DNA of 64,000 nucleotides from Alphaproteobacteria bacterium. Lineage in GTDB: Bacteria; Pseudomonadota; Alphaproteobacteria; UBA8366; Aestuariispiraceae. The notes below the pieces were generated by a model, which was not told where the DNA came from, searched no databases, and saw only the letters and a list, made by a program, of their open reading frames with translations. Of this stretch, positions 48,479-58,445 are shown piece by piece. Position 1 is the first letter of the stretch. Every line of letters begins with the position of its first letter. The stretch spans positions 458,001-522,000 of the forward strand of contig JASJDC010000002.1 in assembly GCA_030065235.1 (NCBI GenBank). The letters are read 5' to 3'. The translations under genes and the position numbers were made by a program.

Positions 48479-49933
48479 TCACGGCTTAGGCGGTTTTTCC
48501 TCCCGCTCGCGCGGCTCGGCCGGTTCCTGCTTCAGATCGACCGGCTTCGCCTCGAATCTGGACAGTTCTTCCTCCGGGTCCGACGGCTCAGCCGGGTCGG
48601 GCTCGCTGTCCGGGTCCCTGGCGGGGTCGTCCGCCGGTTCGTCGTCGGGCGCCCACACTTCCTCGTCCGCTACCGTCTCTTCCGCATCCTCCGGGCTTTC
48701 CTCAATTGGCTCCGATTCCGGATTCAGACTTGCGGCGACGGGCGTCATCGTTTCCGACATCGCCACGAAGGCGCCCTGCTCTTCGATCGTTTTGCCGGGA
48801 CGTTGCAGCATACGCCAGGCGGCGAACAGCGCGATCGCCGCCATCGCGCTGGCTAGGGTCAGGGGCAAACCCGGCGCGCCGATCGTATCCAGGCCATAGC
48901 CGGCGATATTCGGGCCGGCCACCGCGCCGATGCCGTTCGCCATGATCATGCTGCTGCTGGCCGCCACCATCTGTTTTTGGGTCAGGAAATCATTCGTGTG
49001 CGCGATGCAGAGCGAATAGAGCGGCAGAGCGAACCCACCGGTCAGACACGCCAGCGCATAGAGCGCCGCCTCTTGGTCGCCGCCGAAGAAGGCCATCGAT
49101 CCCGATGCGACCGCGCCGGCGGCGGCGACGATTAGGATCACCGTGCGGCGGTCCATCGCGTCGGACAATTTGCCGATCGGCACGGTGAAGATGAAGCCGC
49201 CGATGAAGATCGCGCTCATCAGGCTGGAGGTTTCAGAGACGGACATGTCCAACTCGTAGGTGTAGGCCGGCCCCATGCCGAGGAACGCGCCGCTCGTCAC
49301 CCCGACAAGAATCATCGCGCTGAAGCCGAGCGGCGAAGCGCGATAGACCTGGATCGGGTTCATGCGTTCCGGCGCTTCGAATTCCGGCGTCTTCGCCGCC
49401 GAGATCAGAACCGGCACCACGGCGAGCGAGATCAGCACCGAGACGACGGTGAAAAGCTGGAAATCCGCCGGGCTGTAGAGGTTAAGCAGCGATTGCCCGG
49501 CCGCCATGCCCAACAGGCTGATCGCCATATAAATCGCCAGCATCTGACCGCGGGTCTCGTTGGTCGCGCGGTCGTTCAACCAACTCTCGCACACGATATA
49601 GAGGCCCGCATAGGCCATGCCGGTCACGATCCGCATGGCCAGCCAGACCAGCGGATCGATGAAGACGGGGAAAACCAGGATCGCGAGCGAAGAGAGGGAC
49701 GCGAGAGCGCCAAAGACCCGGACATGGCCGACCCGGGCGACGAGGGAGGGAACGATCAGGGAGCCGATGAAAAAGCCGGCGAAATAGCCGGCCATGATAT
49801 AGCCGGTCGTCGTATTGTCGAAGATCTCAAACTGCGCGCGGATCGCCACCAAAGAGCCTTGCAGCCCATTGCCGAGCATGATGAAGGCGAGCCCCACAAA
49901 CAGCGCCCAGGCGGACTTAAACGCCTCGAACAT
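48479..49933 (-). CDS. YcaD-like MFS transporter with long acidic C-terminal tail
   Basis: 484 aa. Twelve transmembrane helices (residues about 1-395), with FIMLGNGLQGSLVAIRA, GYFAGFFIGSLIVPSLVARV, GLYIVCESWLNDRATNETRG and GKLSDAMDRRTV typical of the YcaD-type MFS group. Distinctive is a cytoplasmic tail of about 85 residues dominated by Glu, Asp and Pro (PESEPIEESPEDAEETVADE and similar), which is not part of the transporter fold and may be disordered. Substrate unknown. Divergent from rpe. Confidence 0.85.
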   Translation of the reverse strand: MFEAFKSAWALFVGLAFIMLGNGLQGSLVAIRAQFEIFDNTTTGYIMAGYFAGFFIGSLIVPSLVARVGHVRVFGALASLSSLAILVFPVFIDPLVWLAMRIVTGMAYAGLYIVCESWLNDRATNETRGQMLAIYMAISLLGMAAGQSLLNLYSPADFQLFTVVSVLISLAVVPVLISAAKTPEFEAPERMNPIQVYRASPLGFSAMILVGVTSGAFLGMGPAYTYELDMSVSETSSLMSAIFIGGFIFTVPIGKLSDAMDRRTVILIVAAAGAVASGSMAFFGGDQEAALYALACLTGGFALPLYSLCIAHTNDFLTQKQMVAASSSMIMANGIGAVAGPNIAGYGLDTIGAPGLPLTLASAMAAIALFAAWRMLQRPGKTIEEQGAFVAMSETMTPVAASLNPESEPIEESPEDAEETVADEEVWAPDDEPADDPARDPDSEPDPAEPSDPEEELSRFEAKPVDLKQEPAEPREREEKPPKP

Positions 49934-50174
49934 TTCCGGCCTCCCTCGGCTTGTCCGGCCCGCGTCGCTTCGGACCGCCCTGTTGTGGCGCTATCGGCCC
50001 GAATCGATCTCCGCGCCTGCGAAAATAACCTAGAGCCCGGCGTATGTTTTTCACCCGGAAAACGCCGCGGCCGCGCCGGTTCTGATCGGGCGCTTGCGCC
50101 GCATGCGGCCAAGGATTACCTAGCTGACCGAAAGAGGACGGCAACCGGTCGTTCTGGACGTTTCGGAGAAACCC

Positions 50175-50858
50175 ATGGCCGATGGCGACGCCCCCGGACG
50201 AGGGGTGAAAATCGCGCCCAGCATACTGGCGGCCGACTTCGCGCGGCTCGGCGAGGAATTGGCCGCGATCGAGGCCGCCGGCGCGGACCTTGTCCATATC
50301 GATGTGATGGACGGCCACTATGTGCCGAACATCACCATCGGGCCTGCGGTGGTGAAGGCGCTGCGACCGCATACCGATCTGGCCTTTGACGTGCATTTGA
50401 TGATTTCGCCCGTCGATCCGTATTTGGCCGATTTCGCGGAAGCGGGCGCCGACATCATCACGGTGCATCCGGAAGCCGGACCTCATATTCATTCCACGCT
50501 TCAGAAGATCCGGGGTATGGGCAAAAAGGCCGGCGTCTCGCTCAATCCCGGGACACCCGCCAAGATGCTCGACTATCTGATGGATTCGGTCGATCTCATC
50601 CTGGTGATGACCGTCAATCCGGGTTTCGGCGGGCAAAGCTTCATCCATAGTCAGATCGATAAGATCGCCGCCATCCGAAACCGCATCGACAAATCCGGGC
50701 GCGATATCCTGCTGGAAGTCGATGGCGGCGTGAATCCGGAGACGGCGGCCCTGGCGCGCGACGCCGGTGCCGATGTGCTGGTCGCAGGCACAGGGGTTTT
50801 TGGGGCCGGCCGCGGACGCTACCAAGAGGCGATCGACGCCTTGCGCGCAAGCGCCTGA
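50175..50858 (+). CDS. rpe: ribulose-phosphate 3-epimerase
   Basis: 227 aa TIM barrel that interconverts ribulose 5-phosphate and xylulose 5-phosphate. Motifs: [18 protein letters not shown], metal ligands in [39 protein letters not shown] and [12 protein letters not shown]. Followed after 25 bp by the heparinase-like gene; a rpe-heparinase-purH neighbourhood recurs in alphaproteobacteria, which supports vertical inheritance of this part. Confidence 0.95.
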   Translation: MADGDAPGRGVKIAPSILAADFARLGEELAAIEAAGADLVHIDVMDGHYVPNITIGPAVVKALRPHTDLAFDVHLMISPVDPYLADFAEAGADIITVHPEAGPHIHSTLQKIRGMGKKAGVSLNPGTPAKMLDYLMDSVDLILVMTVNPGFGGQSFIHSQIDKIAAIRNRIDKSGRDILLEVDGGVNPETAALARDAGADVLVAGTGVFGAGRGRYQEAIDALRASA

Positions 50859-50883
50859 CGCCGTACCGCCAAACGCAAACAGA

Positions 50884-52545
50884 ATGACAGCCAAACACAA
50901 TTCTGAAACTCCCGGCGTCGGCGGCGCGCTGCGCTATCAATTTGCGCGTTTCGGGGCCGGGCTGCCGGGCTATGGCGCCAGTCTCGGCGACGACGACCCC
51001 GGACCGCTTGCGCTCGCCTTGACGCCTCTCTGGCGCGGCGACATCGAGCGCGGCGCCGCGATTCGTGACGGCGTCTTCCCTTTCGCGGGGCAAGTCATCC
51101 GGCAATCCAGCAATCCATGGTCCGCCGCCGGCGCCGGCGACGCCTGGCTCGCCGCCTTGAACGGGTTTTCCTGGCTCGCCGATCTGGCGGCGGAAGGCGG
51201 CGACGCGTCCCGCCGGCGCGGAATCGGCCTGATCATGGATTGGATCGACTACAATCGCGACTGGGCGCCGCTCTCCTGGAACGCGCCGGTGCTCGGCGCG
51301 CGCGTCTCGGCCTGGCTGTCGCATTTCACGGTGTTTCTCGGCGGCGCTGATGAGATGGCGCAGCGCCGGGTGCGCAAGAACCTGTTACGGCAATCCCGCC
51401 ATCTCGACCGGGTCGCGGGACTGGAAGGCGCCGGCGCGGCGCGGGTCGCCGCCTTGAAAGGCTTAATCCATGCCTGCCTTTGCCTGACGCCCATGCGCAA
51501 ACGCCTGCCTCAGGCCTGGGGGCGGTTGAGCGCGGAGCTGGGACGGCAAATCTTACCAGACGGCGGTCATATCGAGCGCAGCCCGAGCGTGCATCTAAGC
51601 GTCCTGCGCGACTTGGTGGAAATCAAGCAAGCCTTTCTCGCCGCGTCACTGACGCCGCCGGCCGGTCTGATCGCCGCTTTGAAATCGATGGCGCCGATGC
51701 TGCGTTTCTATCGTCATGGCGATGGCGGCTTGGCCCTGTTCAACGACACCGCGGAAGGCTCGGCGTCCGATATTGACGCGGTGCTGGGGCTCTGCGAAGC
51801 CGCCGGCAAAGCGCCGGCCAGCGCGCCGAATACCGGCTTTGAACGCGTCTCGGCCGGCCGCAGCCTGATCTTGATGGATCTCGGAACCGCGCCGCCGCCG
51901 GGGTTGGATCGACACGCGCACGCCGGCGCCCTGTCTTTCGAATTCAGCATCGGCAAAGAGCGGCTGATCGTGAATTGCGGCGCGGCGGTCAGCGACGACG
52001 AGAATTGGCGTGACGCCCAGCGGTCGACCGCGGCCCATTCGACCCTGTCCCTGTCGCTCACCAATTCCAGCGCCTTGACCCGCGACGGCGTCGGACAGCG
52101 GCGCAGCGTGGTCGCCTATGACCGGACCGAGGCGGACGGCGCGGTCCTGATCGACGCCGTGCAAGACGGTTTTGTCGGTCCTTTGAATTTCCGCCACGCG
52201 CGGCGGCTCTATCTCAGCGCCGACGGCGGCGATCTGCGCGCGGAGGACCGGCTCGAGCGGGCCGACCCGGCGCTACCGGTGGCGCCGAGGCGGTTCGAAA
52301 TCCGCTTTCACCTGTTTCCCGGCGTCCAGGCCTCGCTGCTCGCCAATCACGGCGCGGCCTTGCTGCGCACGCCGTCCGGCGCCGGATGGCGTTTCCGCTC
52401 CGATGGCGCGGCGATCCGGCTTGAGGACAGCGTCTATATGGGCCAACGCGGCGAGGCGCGCCGGTCTCAGCAGCTTGTCTTATCTGGAGAGACGCGCGCG
52501 GAGGACAAATCGGTCAAATGGGCGTTGCAGCGCGAAAGCCGCTAA
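50884..52545 (+). CDS. heparinase II/III-like polysaccharide lyase family protein
   Basis: 553 aa from the ATG at 50884; an earlier start would overlap rpe. N-terminal alpha-toroid (residues about 1-310, including WLSHFTVFLGGADEMAQRR and HIERSPSVHLSVLRDL), then a C-terminal beta-sheet domain with DRHAHAGALSFEFSIGKERL, the hallmark His-containing strand of heparinase II/III proteins. Family members cleave or bind acidic polysaccharides; the real substrate in alphaproteobacteria is not established. No signal peptide is visible. Polysaccharide genes follow. Confidence 0.82.
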   Translation: MTAKHNSETPGVGGALRYQFARFGAGLPGYGASLGDDDPGPLALALTPLWRGDIERGAAIRDGVFPFAGQVIRQSSNPWSAAGAGDAWLAALNGFSWLADLAAEGGDASRRRGIGLIMDWIDYNRDWAPLSWNAPVLGARVSAWLSHFTVFLGGADEMAQRRVRKNLLRQSRHLDRVAGLEGAGAARVAALKGLIHACLCLTPMRKRLPQAWGRLSAELGRQILPDGGHIERSPSVHLSVLRDLVEIKQAFLAASLTPPAGLIAALKSMAPMLRFYRHGDGGLALFNDTAEGSASDIDAVLGLCEAAGKAPASAPNTGFERVSAGRSLILMDLGTAPPPGLDRHAHAGALSFEFSIGKERLIVNCGAAVSDDENWRDAQRSTAAHSTLSLSLTNSSALTRDGVGQRRSVVAYDRTEADGAVLIDAVQDGFVGPLNFRHARRLYLSADGGDLRAEDRLERADPALPVAPRRFEIRFHLFPGVQASLLANHGAALLRTPSGAGWRFRSDGAAIRLEDSVYMGQRGEARRSQQLVLSGETRAEDKSVKWALQRESR

Positions 52546-52575
52546 AAGGTTGCTGAGCAGGCGGCGCTTCACCAC

Positions 52576-53889
52576 TCAGAGCGACCAATAGCGAAGACCG
52601 GGAAAAGACGGCCGATCGCGCCAGATCCCTTTGATGTCCGCGACGAGCCCGCCCGGGCGGATGACAGCCGTCAGATCAAAATCGGCGAATGCGGCGTGAT
52701 TCACCGCGCCAACCACACAATCGAAACGCCCATGCGGCGCGCGCACTGGCGCGACGCCGTATTCGGCGGCGGCTTCTTCCGCGTCGGCGATCGGATCGCA
52801 GACCGAAACCCGATGGCCTTGGGACTCAAGCGCCCGGATCACATCGATCACCCTTGAGTTTCGGATATCGGGCACGTCTTCCTTGAAAGTAATTCCCAGG
52901 ACCAGCACCGAGGAGGCGGGATCGATCATGGCGCCGATCCTGTCGGCGATCGTCGCGCCCATCGCGTCGTTGATCCGTCGACCCGACAGAATAACGCGCG
53001 GTTCGCAGCCGGCTTCCTTTGCCGCATGGGCGAGATAGTACGGATCGACCCCGATACAGTGGCCGCCGACCAAGCCCGGGCGGAAATCCAGAAAGTTCCA
53101 CTTGCTGCGGGCCGCCTCCAAGACGTCATGGACGGACAGGCCCATTCGTTCGAAAATCACGGCGATCTCGTTGACGAAGGCGATGTTGATGTCGCGTTGG
53201 GCGTTCTCGATGACCTTGCTGGCCTCGGCTGTGCGGATATCCTTGGCCAGGAATATTTGGTCGCCATTCATTGCGCCATAGAGGCCGGCCAAAAGCTGTG
53301 CGGCTTCCGGCGTTTGCGCGGCGACGACCTTGTTGATCTTGTCGACCGTGTGAACTTTGTCGCCTGGATTGATCCGTTCCGGCGAATACCCGAGAATGAT
53401 GTCGGTTCCGATCTCCCGGCCGCTTTCGGCGGCGATGATCGGGCCGCAGATATCCTCCGTGACGCCCGGATAGACAGTACTCTCGAACACCACGATGGCG
53501 CCCTTTTTGACGACGGCGCCGACGGTCTGGCTCGCCCGCCGGACCGGACCCAGATCGGGTTGCTTTGCGTCATCCACCGGGGTCGGCACCGTGACGATCA
53601 GAATATCCCGATCGCGCAGGGCGTCGACCTCGCTCGTCAGCCGCACAGAAGACGCCGTAAGACGGGAGGCTTCGACTTCGTTTGTGCGGTCTCGGCCATT
53701 GTGCAACTCCTCGACCCGACCGCCGTCAATGTCATAGCCGACCACGTCGAAATGCGCGGACAGGGCGACGGCGAGCGGCAATCCGACATAGCCGAGCCCG
53801 ACGATCCCAACGCGCGTCGAAGCGGGCGGGCGGTGGATGCCAGTCGGACTCGACATCGTCGGCTTTGAATCAGCGTGGGAATCGGCCAT
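52576..53889 (-). CDS. UDP-N-acetylhexosamine dehydrogenase (nucleotide sugar dehydrogenase, TviB/WbpO-like)
   Basis: 437 aa from the ATG at 53887-53889 (AGGCGA before it); an in-frame ATG at 53856 is possible. Rossmann motif VGIVGLGYVGLPLAVALS, VTVPTPVDDAKQPDL, ESTVYPGVTEDICGP, GYSPERINPGD, NAQRDINIAFVNEIA, catalytic Cys in VGGHCIGVDPYYLAH, and GITFKEDVPDIRNS. Oxidises a UDP-HexNAc to the uronic acid for surface polysaccharide. The Gln in NAQRD is typical of the HexNAc group rather than UDP-glucose dehydrogenase. Divergent from the WecA-like gene with 120 bp between; convergent with the heparinase gene. Confidence 0.88.
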   Translation of the reverse strand: MADSHADSKPTMSSPTGIHRPPASTRVGIVGLGYVGLPLAVALSAHFDVVGYDIDGGRVEELHNGRDRTNEVEASRLTASSVRLTSEVDALRDRDILIVTVPTPVDDAKQPDLGPVRRASQTVGAVVKKGAIVVFESTVYPGVTEDICGPIIAAESGREIGTDIILGYSPERINPGDKVHTVDKINKVVAAQTPEAAQLLAGLYGAMNGDQIFLAKDIRTAEASKVIENAQRDINIAFVNEIAVIFERMGLSVHDVLEAARSKWNFLDFRPGLVGGHCIGVDPYYLAHAAKEAGCEPRVILSGRRINDAMGATIADRIGAMIDPASSVLVLGITFKEDVPDIRNSRVIDVIRALESQGHRVSVCDPIADAEEAAAEYGVAPVRAPHGRFDCVVGAVNHAAFADFDLTAVIRPGGLVADIKGIWRDRPSFPGLRYWSL

Positions 53890-54009
53890 GCGGTCGCCTA
53901 TCAGTACGTGCCTATCGATTTTTGCGCCTGTTCCGGTCGGGCGGTCTGCGCCGCCGAGGCGGCCGCGCGCCGCTCTTTTAGGACGCGGCGACGCAGGATA
54001 AAAGGCGAT

Positions 54010-55026
54010 ATGGCGTTTTCCATCTTCGGTCTGGCGTTTTTGGCGGTCGCGGTGTTTGTCGCGTCCTGCATCGGCGTGCGGCTGATCGAGGCCTATCTGC
54101 ACCGGCGCGCCATCCTCGACGTGCCCGGCGACCGCTCAAGCCACGACGAACCAACGCCGCGCGGCGGCGGCCTAGTCGTCATCGCCGTGGTCCTGCTGGC
54201 TTGGACGGGCCTGTACAGTCAGGGGTTTGCGGTCGGCGTCTGGGCCCTGATCATCGGCGGCGCGATCTGCGCGGCGATCTCGTGGCTGGACGATCTAAGC
54301 CATTTGTCCCCGCTGATCCGCTTGCCCGTTCATTTCGGCGCGGTGGCGGTCGGCCTGTTCTGGTTGTCGGGTCAAGGGTTGGTGTTTCAGGGCTTGCTGC
54401 CGCCTTGGATCGATTTGGCCCTCGCCGGACTGGGCTGGGTCGCGTTTTTGAACTTCTTCAACTTCATGGACGGGATCGACGGCATCTCGGCGGTCGAGAG
54501 CGTGACGATCTCAATTGGTTTGGCTCTGATGGCGTGGCTCGTCGGCGGTCCTGACTGGCAGGAGACAGCAGCCTTCCCCACCGTCATCGCCGGCGCTATG
54601 GCCGGCTTCGCCGTCTGGAACTGGTCGCCTGCGCGCATTTTCCTGGGCGATGTCGGCAGCGTGACGCTCGGATATCTTCTCGGCGCGCTGCTCCTGGCCG
54701 CCGCGGCTCAAGGCTATTGGGTTCAAGCGATTATCCTGCCGCTCTACTATCTGGCTGACGCCGGCTTGACCCTGATGCGACGCGCGCTTCGGCGAGAGAA
54801 GATCTGGCATGCCCATCGCGAGCACTTTTTCCAGAAGGCGGTGCAACGCAGGCTTGGTCATGCGCGCGTCAGCGCCGCCGTCCTGCTGGCCAATCTGGTT
54901 CTTGTCGGACTGGCGCTTTGGACGTTGGTGCAGCCGCAATTCGCACTCTGGGCGCTGCTCGCCGCCGCTGCTGCGGTCGCCGCTTTGATGGCCTGGATGA
55001 CTGGGCGGCTTGCGCGGTCCCTGTAA
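54010..55026 (+). CDS. WecA/WbpL-like undecaprenyl-phosphate glycosyl-1-phosphate transferase
   Basis: 338 aa from the ATG at 54010, with AAAGG just upstream. About ten transmembrane helices and the family motifs: DVPGDRSSHDEPTPRGGG, the catalytic NFFNFMDGIDGISAVES, ARIFLGDVGSVTLGYLLG and the cytoplasmic HREHFFQKAVQRRLG. Transfers a HexNAc-1-phosphate to the lipid carrier to start O-antigen or capsule repeat units. Its partner, the divergent UDP-HexNAc dehydrogenase, supplies uronic-acid precursors; the two genes interrupt the heparinase-purH neighbourhood. Confidence 0.88.
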   Translation: MAFSIFGLAFLAVAVFVASCIGVRLIEAYLHRRAILDVPGDRSSHDEPTPRGGGLVVIAVVLLAWTGLYSQGFAVGVWALIIGGAICAAISWLDDLSHLSPLIRLPVHFGAVAVGLFWLSGQGLVFQGLLPPWIDLALAGLGWVAFLNFFNFMDGIDGISAVESVTISIGLALMAWLVGGPDWQETAAFPTVIAGAMAGFAVWNWSPARIFLGDVGSVTLGYLLGALLLAAAAQGYWVQAIILPLYYLADAGLTLMRRALRREKIWHAHREHFFQKAVQRRLGHARVSAAVLLANLVLVGLALWTLVQPQFALWALLAAAAAVAALMAWMTGRLARSL

Positions 55027-55188
55027 CGTTGGCGCCAGGACGCCGGGCGCCGGCCGATATCTTTTGACATACCGGAAGACCGACGGCATGGGGAGAGCCG
55101 CAGCGGGTTGGACCGCGCGCCGATAAAGGCCCGGTTCAACCCAACCTTCGAATTCCGCCGCCGCCGCCTCGGGCCACGGGAGAATCAT

Positions 55189-56742
55189 ATGAGTGAAACG
55201 CCCATCGCGCGGGCCCTGATATCAGTGTCCGACAAGACGGGTCTGGTCCCGTTCGCCCGGGAACTGGCGCGCCATAAGGTGCGCCTGTTATCGACCGGCG
55301 GCACCGCGAAGGCGCTGAAAGAGGCTGGTCTCGCCGTCACCGAGGTCTCTGCATATACCGGCTTCCCGGAAATCATGGACGGGCGCGTCAAGACGCTGCA
55401 CCCGACCATCCATGGCGGCGTCTTGGCCGATCGGGAGGATCCGAAACACCGCACGGCGATGGAAGGCCACGATATCGCGCCGATCGATCTTGTCGTCGTG
55501 AATCTCTATCCGTTCGTTGAAACCATCCAGTCAGGCGCGGACTATCAAACCTGCATTGAGAATATCGATATCGGCGGGCCGGCCATGATCCGCGCCGCCG
55601 CCAAGAACCATCGCTATGTCACGGTCGTTACCGACCCAGCAGAATATGACTCGGTCATTCGAGACATGGATGACAATGACGGCGCAACCAGCGTGTCCCT
55701 GCGATCTTTCCTGGCGCTTGAGGCCTATGCGCGAACGTCATCCTACGACTCCACCATCAGCGCCTGGCTGGCGGAACAGCAAGGCCGCGCCTGGCCGAAA
55801 CGAATGACGGTGGCCGGCCGGGTCGAGCATGTGCTGCGGTATGGCGAAAACCCGCATCAGGAAGCGGCGGTCTACCGTTCGACGCCCGCTGCGCCCGGCG
55901 TCGCGACGGCCGCGCGCCTGCAAGGCAAGGAACTCAGCTTCAACAATTACAACGACGCGGACGCCGCCCTAATGACGGTCGCCGAGTTCGACGCGCCCGC
56001 CGTCGCAATCGTCAAACACGCCAATCCCTGCGGCGTCGCGCAGCATGACCACCCCACAATCGCCTGGGACAAGGCGGTGTCCTGCGATCCGGTCTCCGCC
56101 TATGGCGGTGTGGTCGCGGTCAACCGCCGGATCGAGGCCGATCTGGCGCGCAAACTGACCGACCTGTTCCTGGAGGTGGTGATCGCGCCCGGGGTCAGCG
56201 AGGCGGCGGCGGAGGCGCTCGCCAAAAAGCCCAATCTTCGGGTCCTGACGACCGATATCCCCGATCCGGCGGCGATGGGGACTCGCATGGTTAAATCGAT
56301 CTCCGGCGGCATGTTGCTGCAATCGGCGGACGCGCAAACCGTGACGCGCGAGGCCTGTTCGGTTGTCACGCAGCGCCAGCCGACCGAAGCGGAATGGCGC
56401 GATCTGCTGTTCGCCTGGCGGGTCGCCAAACATGTCAAAAGCAATGCGATCGTCTACGCGCGCAACCTCACCACCGTCGGCGTCGGGGCCGGCCAGATGA
56501 GCCGGATCGACTCGTCGCGCATCGCTGCGTTGAAAGCCGGCGAGCATCTCGGCGCGGAAGGCTCGGTAGTCGCGTCCGACGCGTTCTTTCCTTTCCCCGA
56601 CGGACTGCTCGCGGCGGTCGGGGCGGGCGCCACAGCCGCCATTCAACCAGGCGGATCGATTCGCGACGACGCGGTGATCCAGGCCGCCGACGCGGCGGGA
56701 ATCGCCATGGTCTTCACGGGCGAGCGTCATTTTCTACACTGA
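55189..56742 (+). CDS. purH: bifunctional AICAR transformylase/IMP cyclohydrolase
   Basis: 517 aa from the ATG at 55189 with GGGAG upstream; an open frame continues leftward but is unconserved. N-terminal IMP cyclohydrolase (about 1-195: [41 protein letters not shown]) and C-terminal transformylase (about 200-517: [24 protein letters not shown], catalytic [29 protein letters not shown]). Completes the last two steps of IMP synthesis. Confidence 0.95.
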   Translation: MSETPIARALISVSDKTGLVPFARELARHKVRLLSTGGTAKALKEAGLAVTEVSAYTGFPEIMDGRVKTLHPTIHGGVLADREDPKHRTAMEGHDIAPIDLVVVNLYPFVETIQSGADYQTCIENIDIGGPAMIRAAAKNHRYVTVVTDPAEYDSVIRDMDDNDGATSVSLRSFLALEAYARTSSYDSTISAWLAEQQGRAWPKRMTVAGRVEHVLRYGENPHQEAAVYRSTPAAPGVATAARLQGKELSFNNYNDADAALMTVAEFDAPAVAIVKHANPCGVAQHDHPTIAWDKAVSCDPVSAYGGVVAVNRRIEADLARKLTDLFLEVVIAPGVSEAAAEALAKKPNLRVLTTDIPDPAAMGTRMVKSISGGMLLQSADAQTVTREACSVVTQRQPTEAEWRDLLFAWRVAKHVKSNAIVYARNLTTVGVGAGQMSRIDSSRIAALKAGEHLGAEGSVVASDAFFPFPDGLLAAVGAGATAAIQPGGSIRDDAVIQAADAAGIAMVFTGERHFLH

Positions 56743-56895
56743 TTTCCTGACTTGCCGACAAGGTGGAACAACCGTTACACCTTAGAGCGCGCGACGCTAA
56801 CGGACGCCGAAAGGCGCATGGCAGACACGTCGGCGCCGCGCCGACCGAACCCGCAGCGACCCAACCCACAAAGATCGGGGCGATAGGAGACTGGA

Positions 56896-57234
56896 ATGAC
56901 CTATGTGGTGACCGAGGCCTGCATCAAATGCAAATACCAGGATTGTATCGAAGTATGCCCGGTGGATTGCTTTTATGAAGGGGAGAATATGCTCGTCATT
57001 CACCCGGACGAGTGTATCGATTGCGGGGTCTGCGAACCGGAATGCCCGGCCGAAGCGATCCTACCGGACACCGAGGCCGAAGCTGAGAAATGGCTGGAAT
57101 TGAACCGGGAATATTCGGAGAAATGGCCGAATATCGTGGCCATGGGCCAGCCGCCGGAAGACGCCGACGCCTATCTGAATGTCGAAGGCAAGTTCGAGAA
57201 GCATTTCAGTCCGAATCCCGGCCAGGGGTCTTAG
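56896..57234 (+). CDS. fdxA: 7Fe ferredoxin FdxA
   Basis: 112 aa. Begins [20 protein letters not shown] and carries the Cys pattern of Azotobacter-type ferredoxin [10 protein letters not shown] with CPVDC for one 3Fe-4S and one 4Fe-4S cluster, then [12 protein letters not shown]. The C-terminal 55 residues are the acidic extension of this subfamily. Strong RBS AGGAG. The gene precedes carD by 548 bp; a fdxA-carD pair is common in alphaproteobacteria. Electron partner unknown. Confidence 0.93.
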   Translation: MTYVVTEACIKCKYQDCIEVCPVDCFYEGENMLVIHPDECIDCGVCEPECPAEAILPDTEAEAEKWLELNREYSEKWPNIVAMGQPPEDADAYLNVEGKFEKHFSPNPGQGS

Positions 57235-57782
57235 CGTCCAGGCCTCGCGCGCCCAGGCCTCGCGCGCCCGGACTTTGCGCGCCCTCGCGACAGGATGACC
57301 AGAGCGCTCGGCGCCGGCGCGTCGAGCGTCTTTTCCGCCGGGTATGGGAATCACCCATATTTTGTGCTATAAGAATCGTCTGAAGACATGAAGAGGCTTG
57401 GAGCCAGGGCGCGGAAACGTGTGCTGACGTTGTCTATGACTGTCATTCGGCAATGATAAGAAATTCCTGGCGTGCTGGCGTCTGCCAGCCCAGATATGTC
57501 GGGACAAGGCCGCGCCGCGGCCGGTTGAGCGGTCCAAGGAACGGGGACCGCCGATATGACGCCGCCGCCCTAGGTGAAGGCAAGGCGGCGAGAACGTTCT
57601 CGGACGTTTTCGCCCATTGAGCAGGCGGCGGACACCGTCCAACAGGGGGCGCGTTCGATTGATTGGCCGCAACCGGCCGACAATCGGCGCAGAGACGTTG
57701 AGCTGACGGCGTAGAAACCGCGCCGCCTGTTTGTGAATGGCGCGCCTTGCCTAGGGCCAGGCGCTGAAAGACTGAGGATGTT
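57235..57782. other. 548-bp spacer between fdxA and carD
   Basis: Starts with two perfect and one degenerate 15-bp tandem repeats (57238-57282). Further on are a TATGGG/CCCATA hairpin (57343-57359) followed by an AT-rich run with a TATAAG element (57369 region), and a perfect 12-bp palindrome GAGAACGTTCTC (57590-57601). These could be the fdxA terminator and the carD promoter with an operator. No coding region is convincing. Confidence 0.5.
57238..57282. repeat. 15-bp tandem repeat, two perfect and one diverged copy
   Basis: CCAGGCCTCGCGCGC occurs at 57238-57252 and 57253-57267, followed by CCGGACTTTGCGCGC at 57268-57282. It begins 3 bp after the fdxA stop. Probably a slippage-derived microsatellite; no function evident. 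Confidence 0.75.
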
Positions 57783-58283
57783 ATGGCGAAAGCGAAGTAC
57801 AAATCCGGCGATCATGTTGTCTATCCGACCCATGGCGTGGGCAAAGTTCAAGGTGTTGAAACCAAGGAAATCGCCGGCGCCACCTTGGACCTGATCGTGA
57901 TTGAGTTCGACAAGGACCGCATGATCCTGCGGGTGCCGGTCGCAAAGGCGGATGAATCCGGATTGCGCAAACTCTCCTCGCCGGATCAGATGAAGACGGC
58001 GCTGAAGACGCTCAAGGGCAAGAGTCGCGTGCGCCGCACCATGTGGTCGCGCCGGGCCCAGGAATACGAAGCCAAGATCAATTCAGGGGACCCGGTGGCG
58101 ATCGCCGAGGTTGTGCGCGACCTGTTCCGCAATACCAATCAACCCGATCAGTCCTACAGCGAAAGGCAGCTCTATCAGGCGGCGCTCGACCGCTTGGCGC
58201 GGGAATTCGCCGCCGTCGAAGAAATCGAAGAAGAAGAGGCGGCGACGAAACTGGAGGAAATGCTGCAAAAGGCGGCGGCCTGA
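57783..58283 (+). CDS. carD: CarD family transcriptional regulator (CdnL-type)
   Basis: 166 aa. N-terminal RNA polymerase-interacting Tudor-like domain (about 1-65: YKSGDHVVYPTHGVGKVQGV, DKDRMILRVPVAKADESGL) and a C-terminal helical DNA-binding domain (about 70-165: RRTMWSRRAQEYEAKINSG, SYSERQLYQAALDRLAREFA). CarD/CdnL stabilises the open complex at housekeeping promoters by contacting RpoB. A strong terminator follows. Cotranscription with fdxA is unlikely because of the 548-bp spacer. Confidence 0.92.
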   Translation: MAKAKYKSGDHVVYPTHGVGKVQGVETKEIAGATLDLIVIEFDKDRMILRVPVAKADESGLRKLSSPDQMKTALKTLKGKSRVRRTMWSRRAQEYEAKINSGDPVAIAEVVRDLFRNTNQPDQSYSERQLYQAALDRLAREFAAVEEIEEEEAATKLEEMLQKAAA

Positions 58284-58314
58284 GCTTTTCAACCTCCCAA
58301 TGCCGGATCTTGCG

Positions 58315-58350
58315 ACCCAGTCCCCGCGCGCCGGGGGCTGGGTTTTGCTT
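58315..58350 (+). terminator. rho-independent terminator after carD
   Basis: A 12-bp stem (ACCCAGTCCCCG with CGGGGGCTGGGT, one T-G wobble) around a CGCGC loop, ending in TTTT and a second T run (TTTTGCTTTT). It separates carD from the phosphatase-like gene. Confidence 0.85.
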
Positions 58351-58445
58351 TTGCCGCGGCGCGCTGTAATTCTTAAGGTCGAACCCATAGCCTGGTTCTC
58401 GGCTGCACGCGGCGGGCCCAGGCGTCGAGGATGGCGGCCCTAAAC

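Noticed and set aside
57343-57359. TATGGG/CCCATA hairpin as fdxA terminator
   Set aside because: The stem is only 6 bp and AT-rich with few T residues after it; it could equally be part of a promoter.
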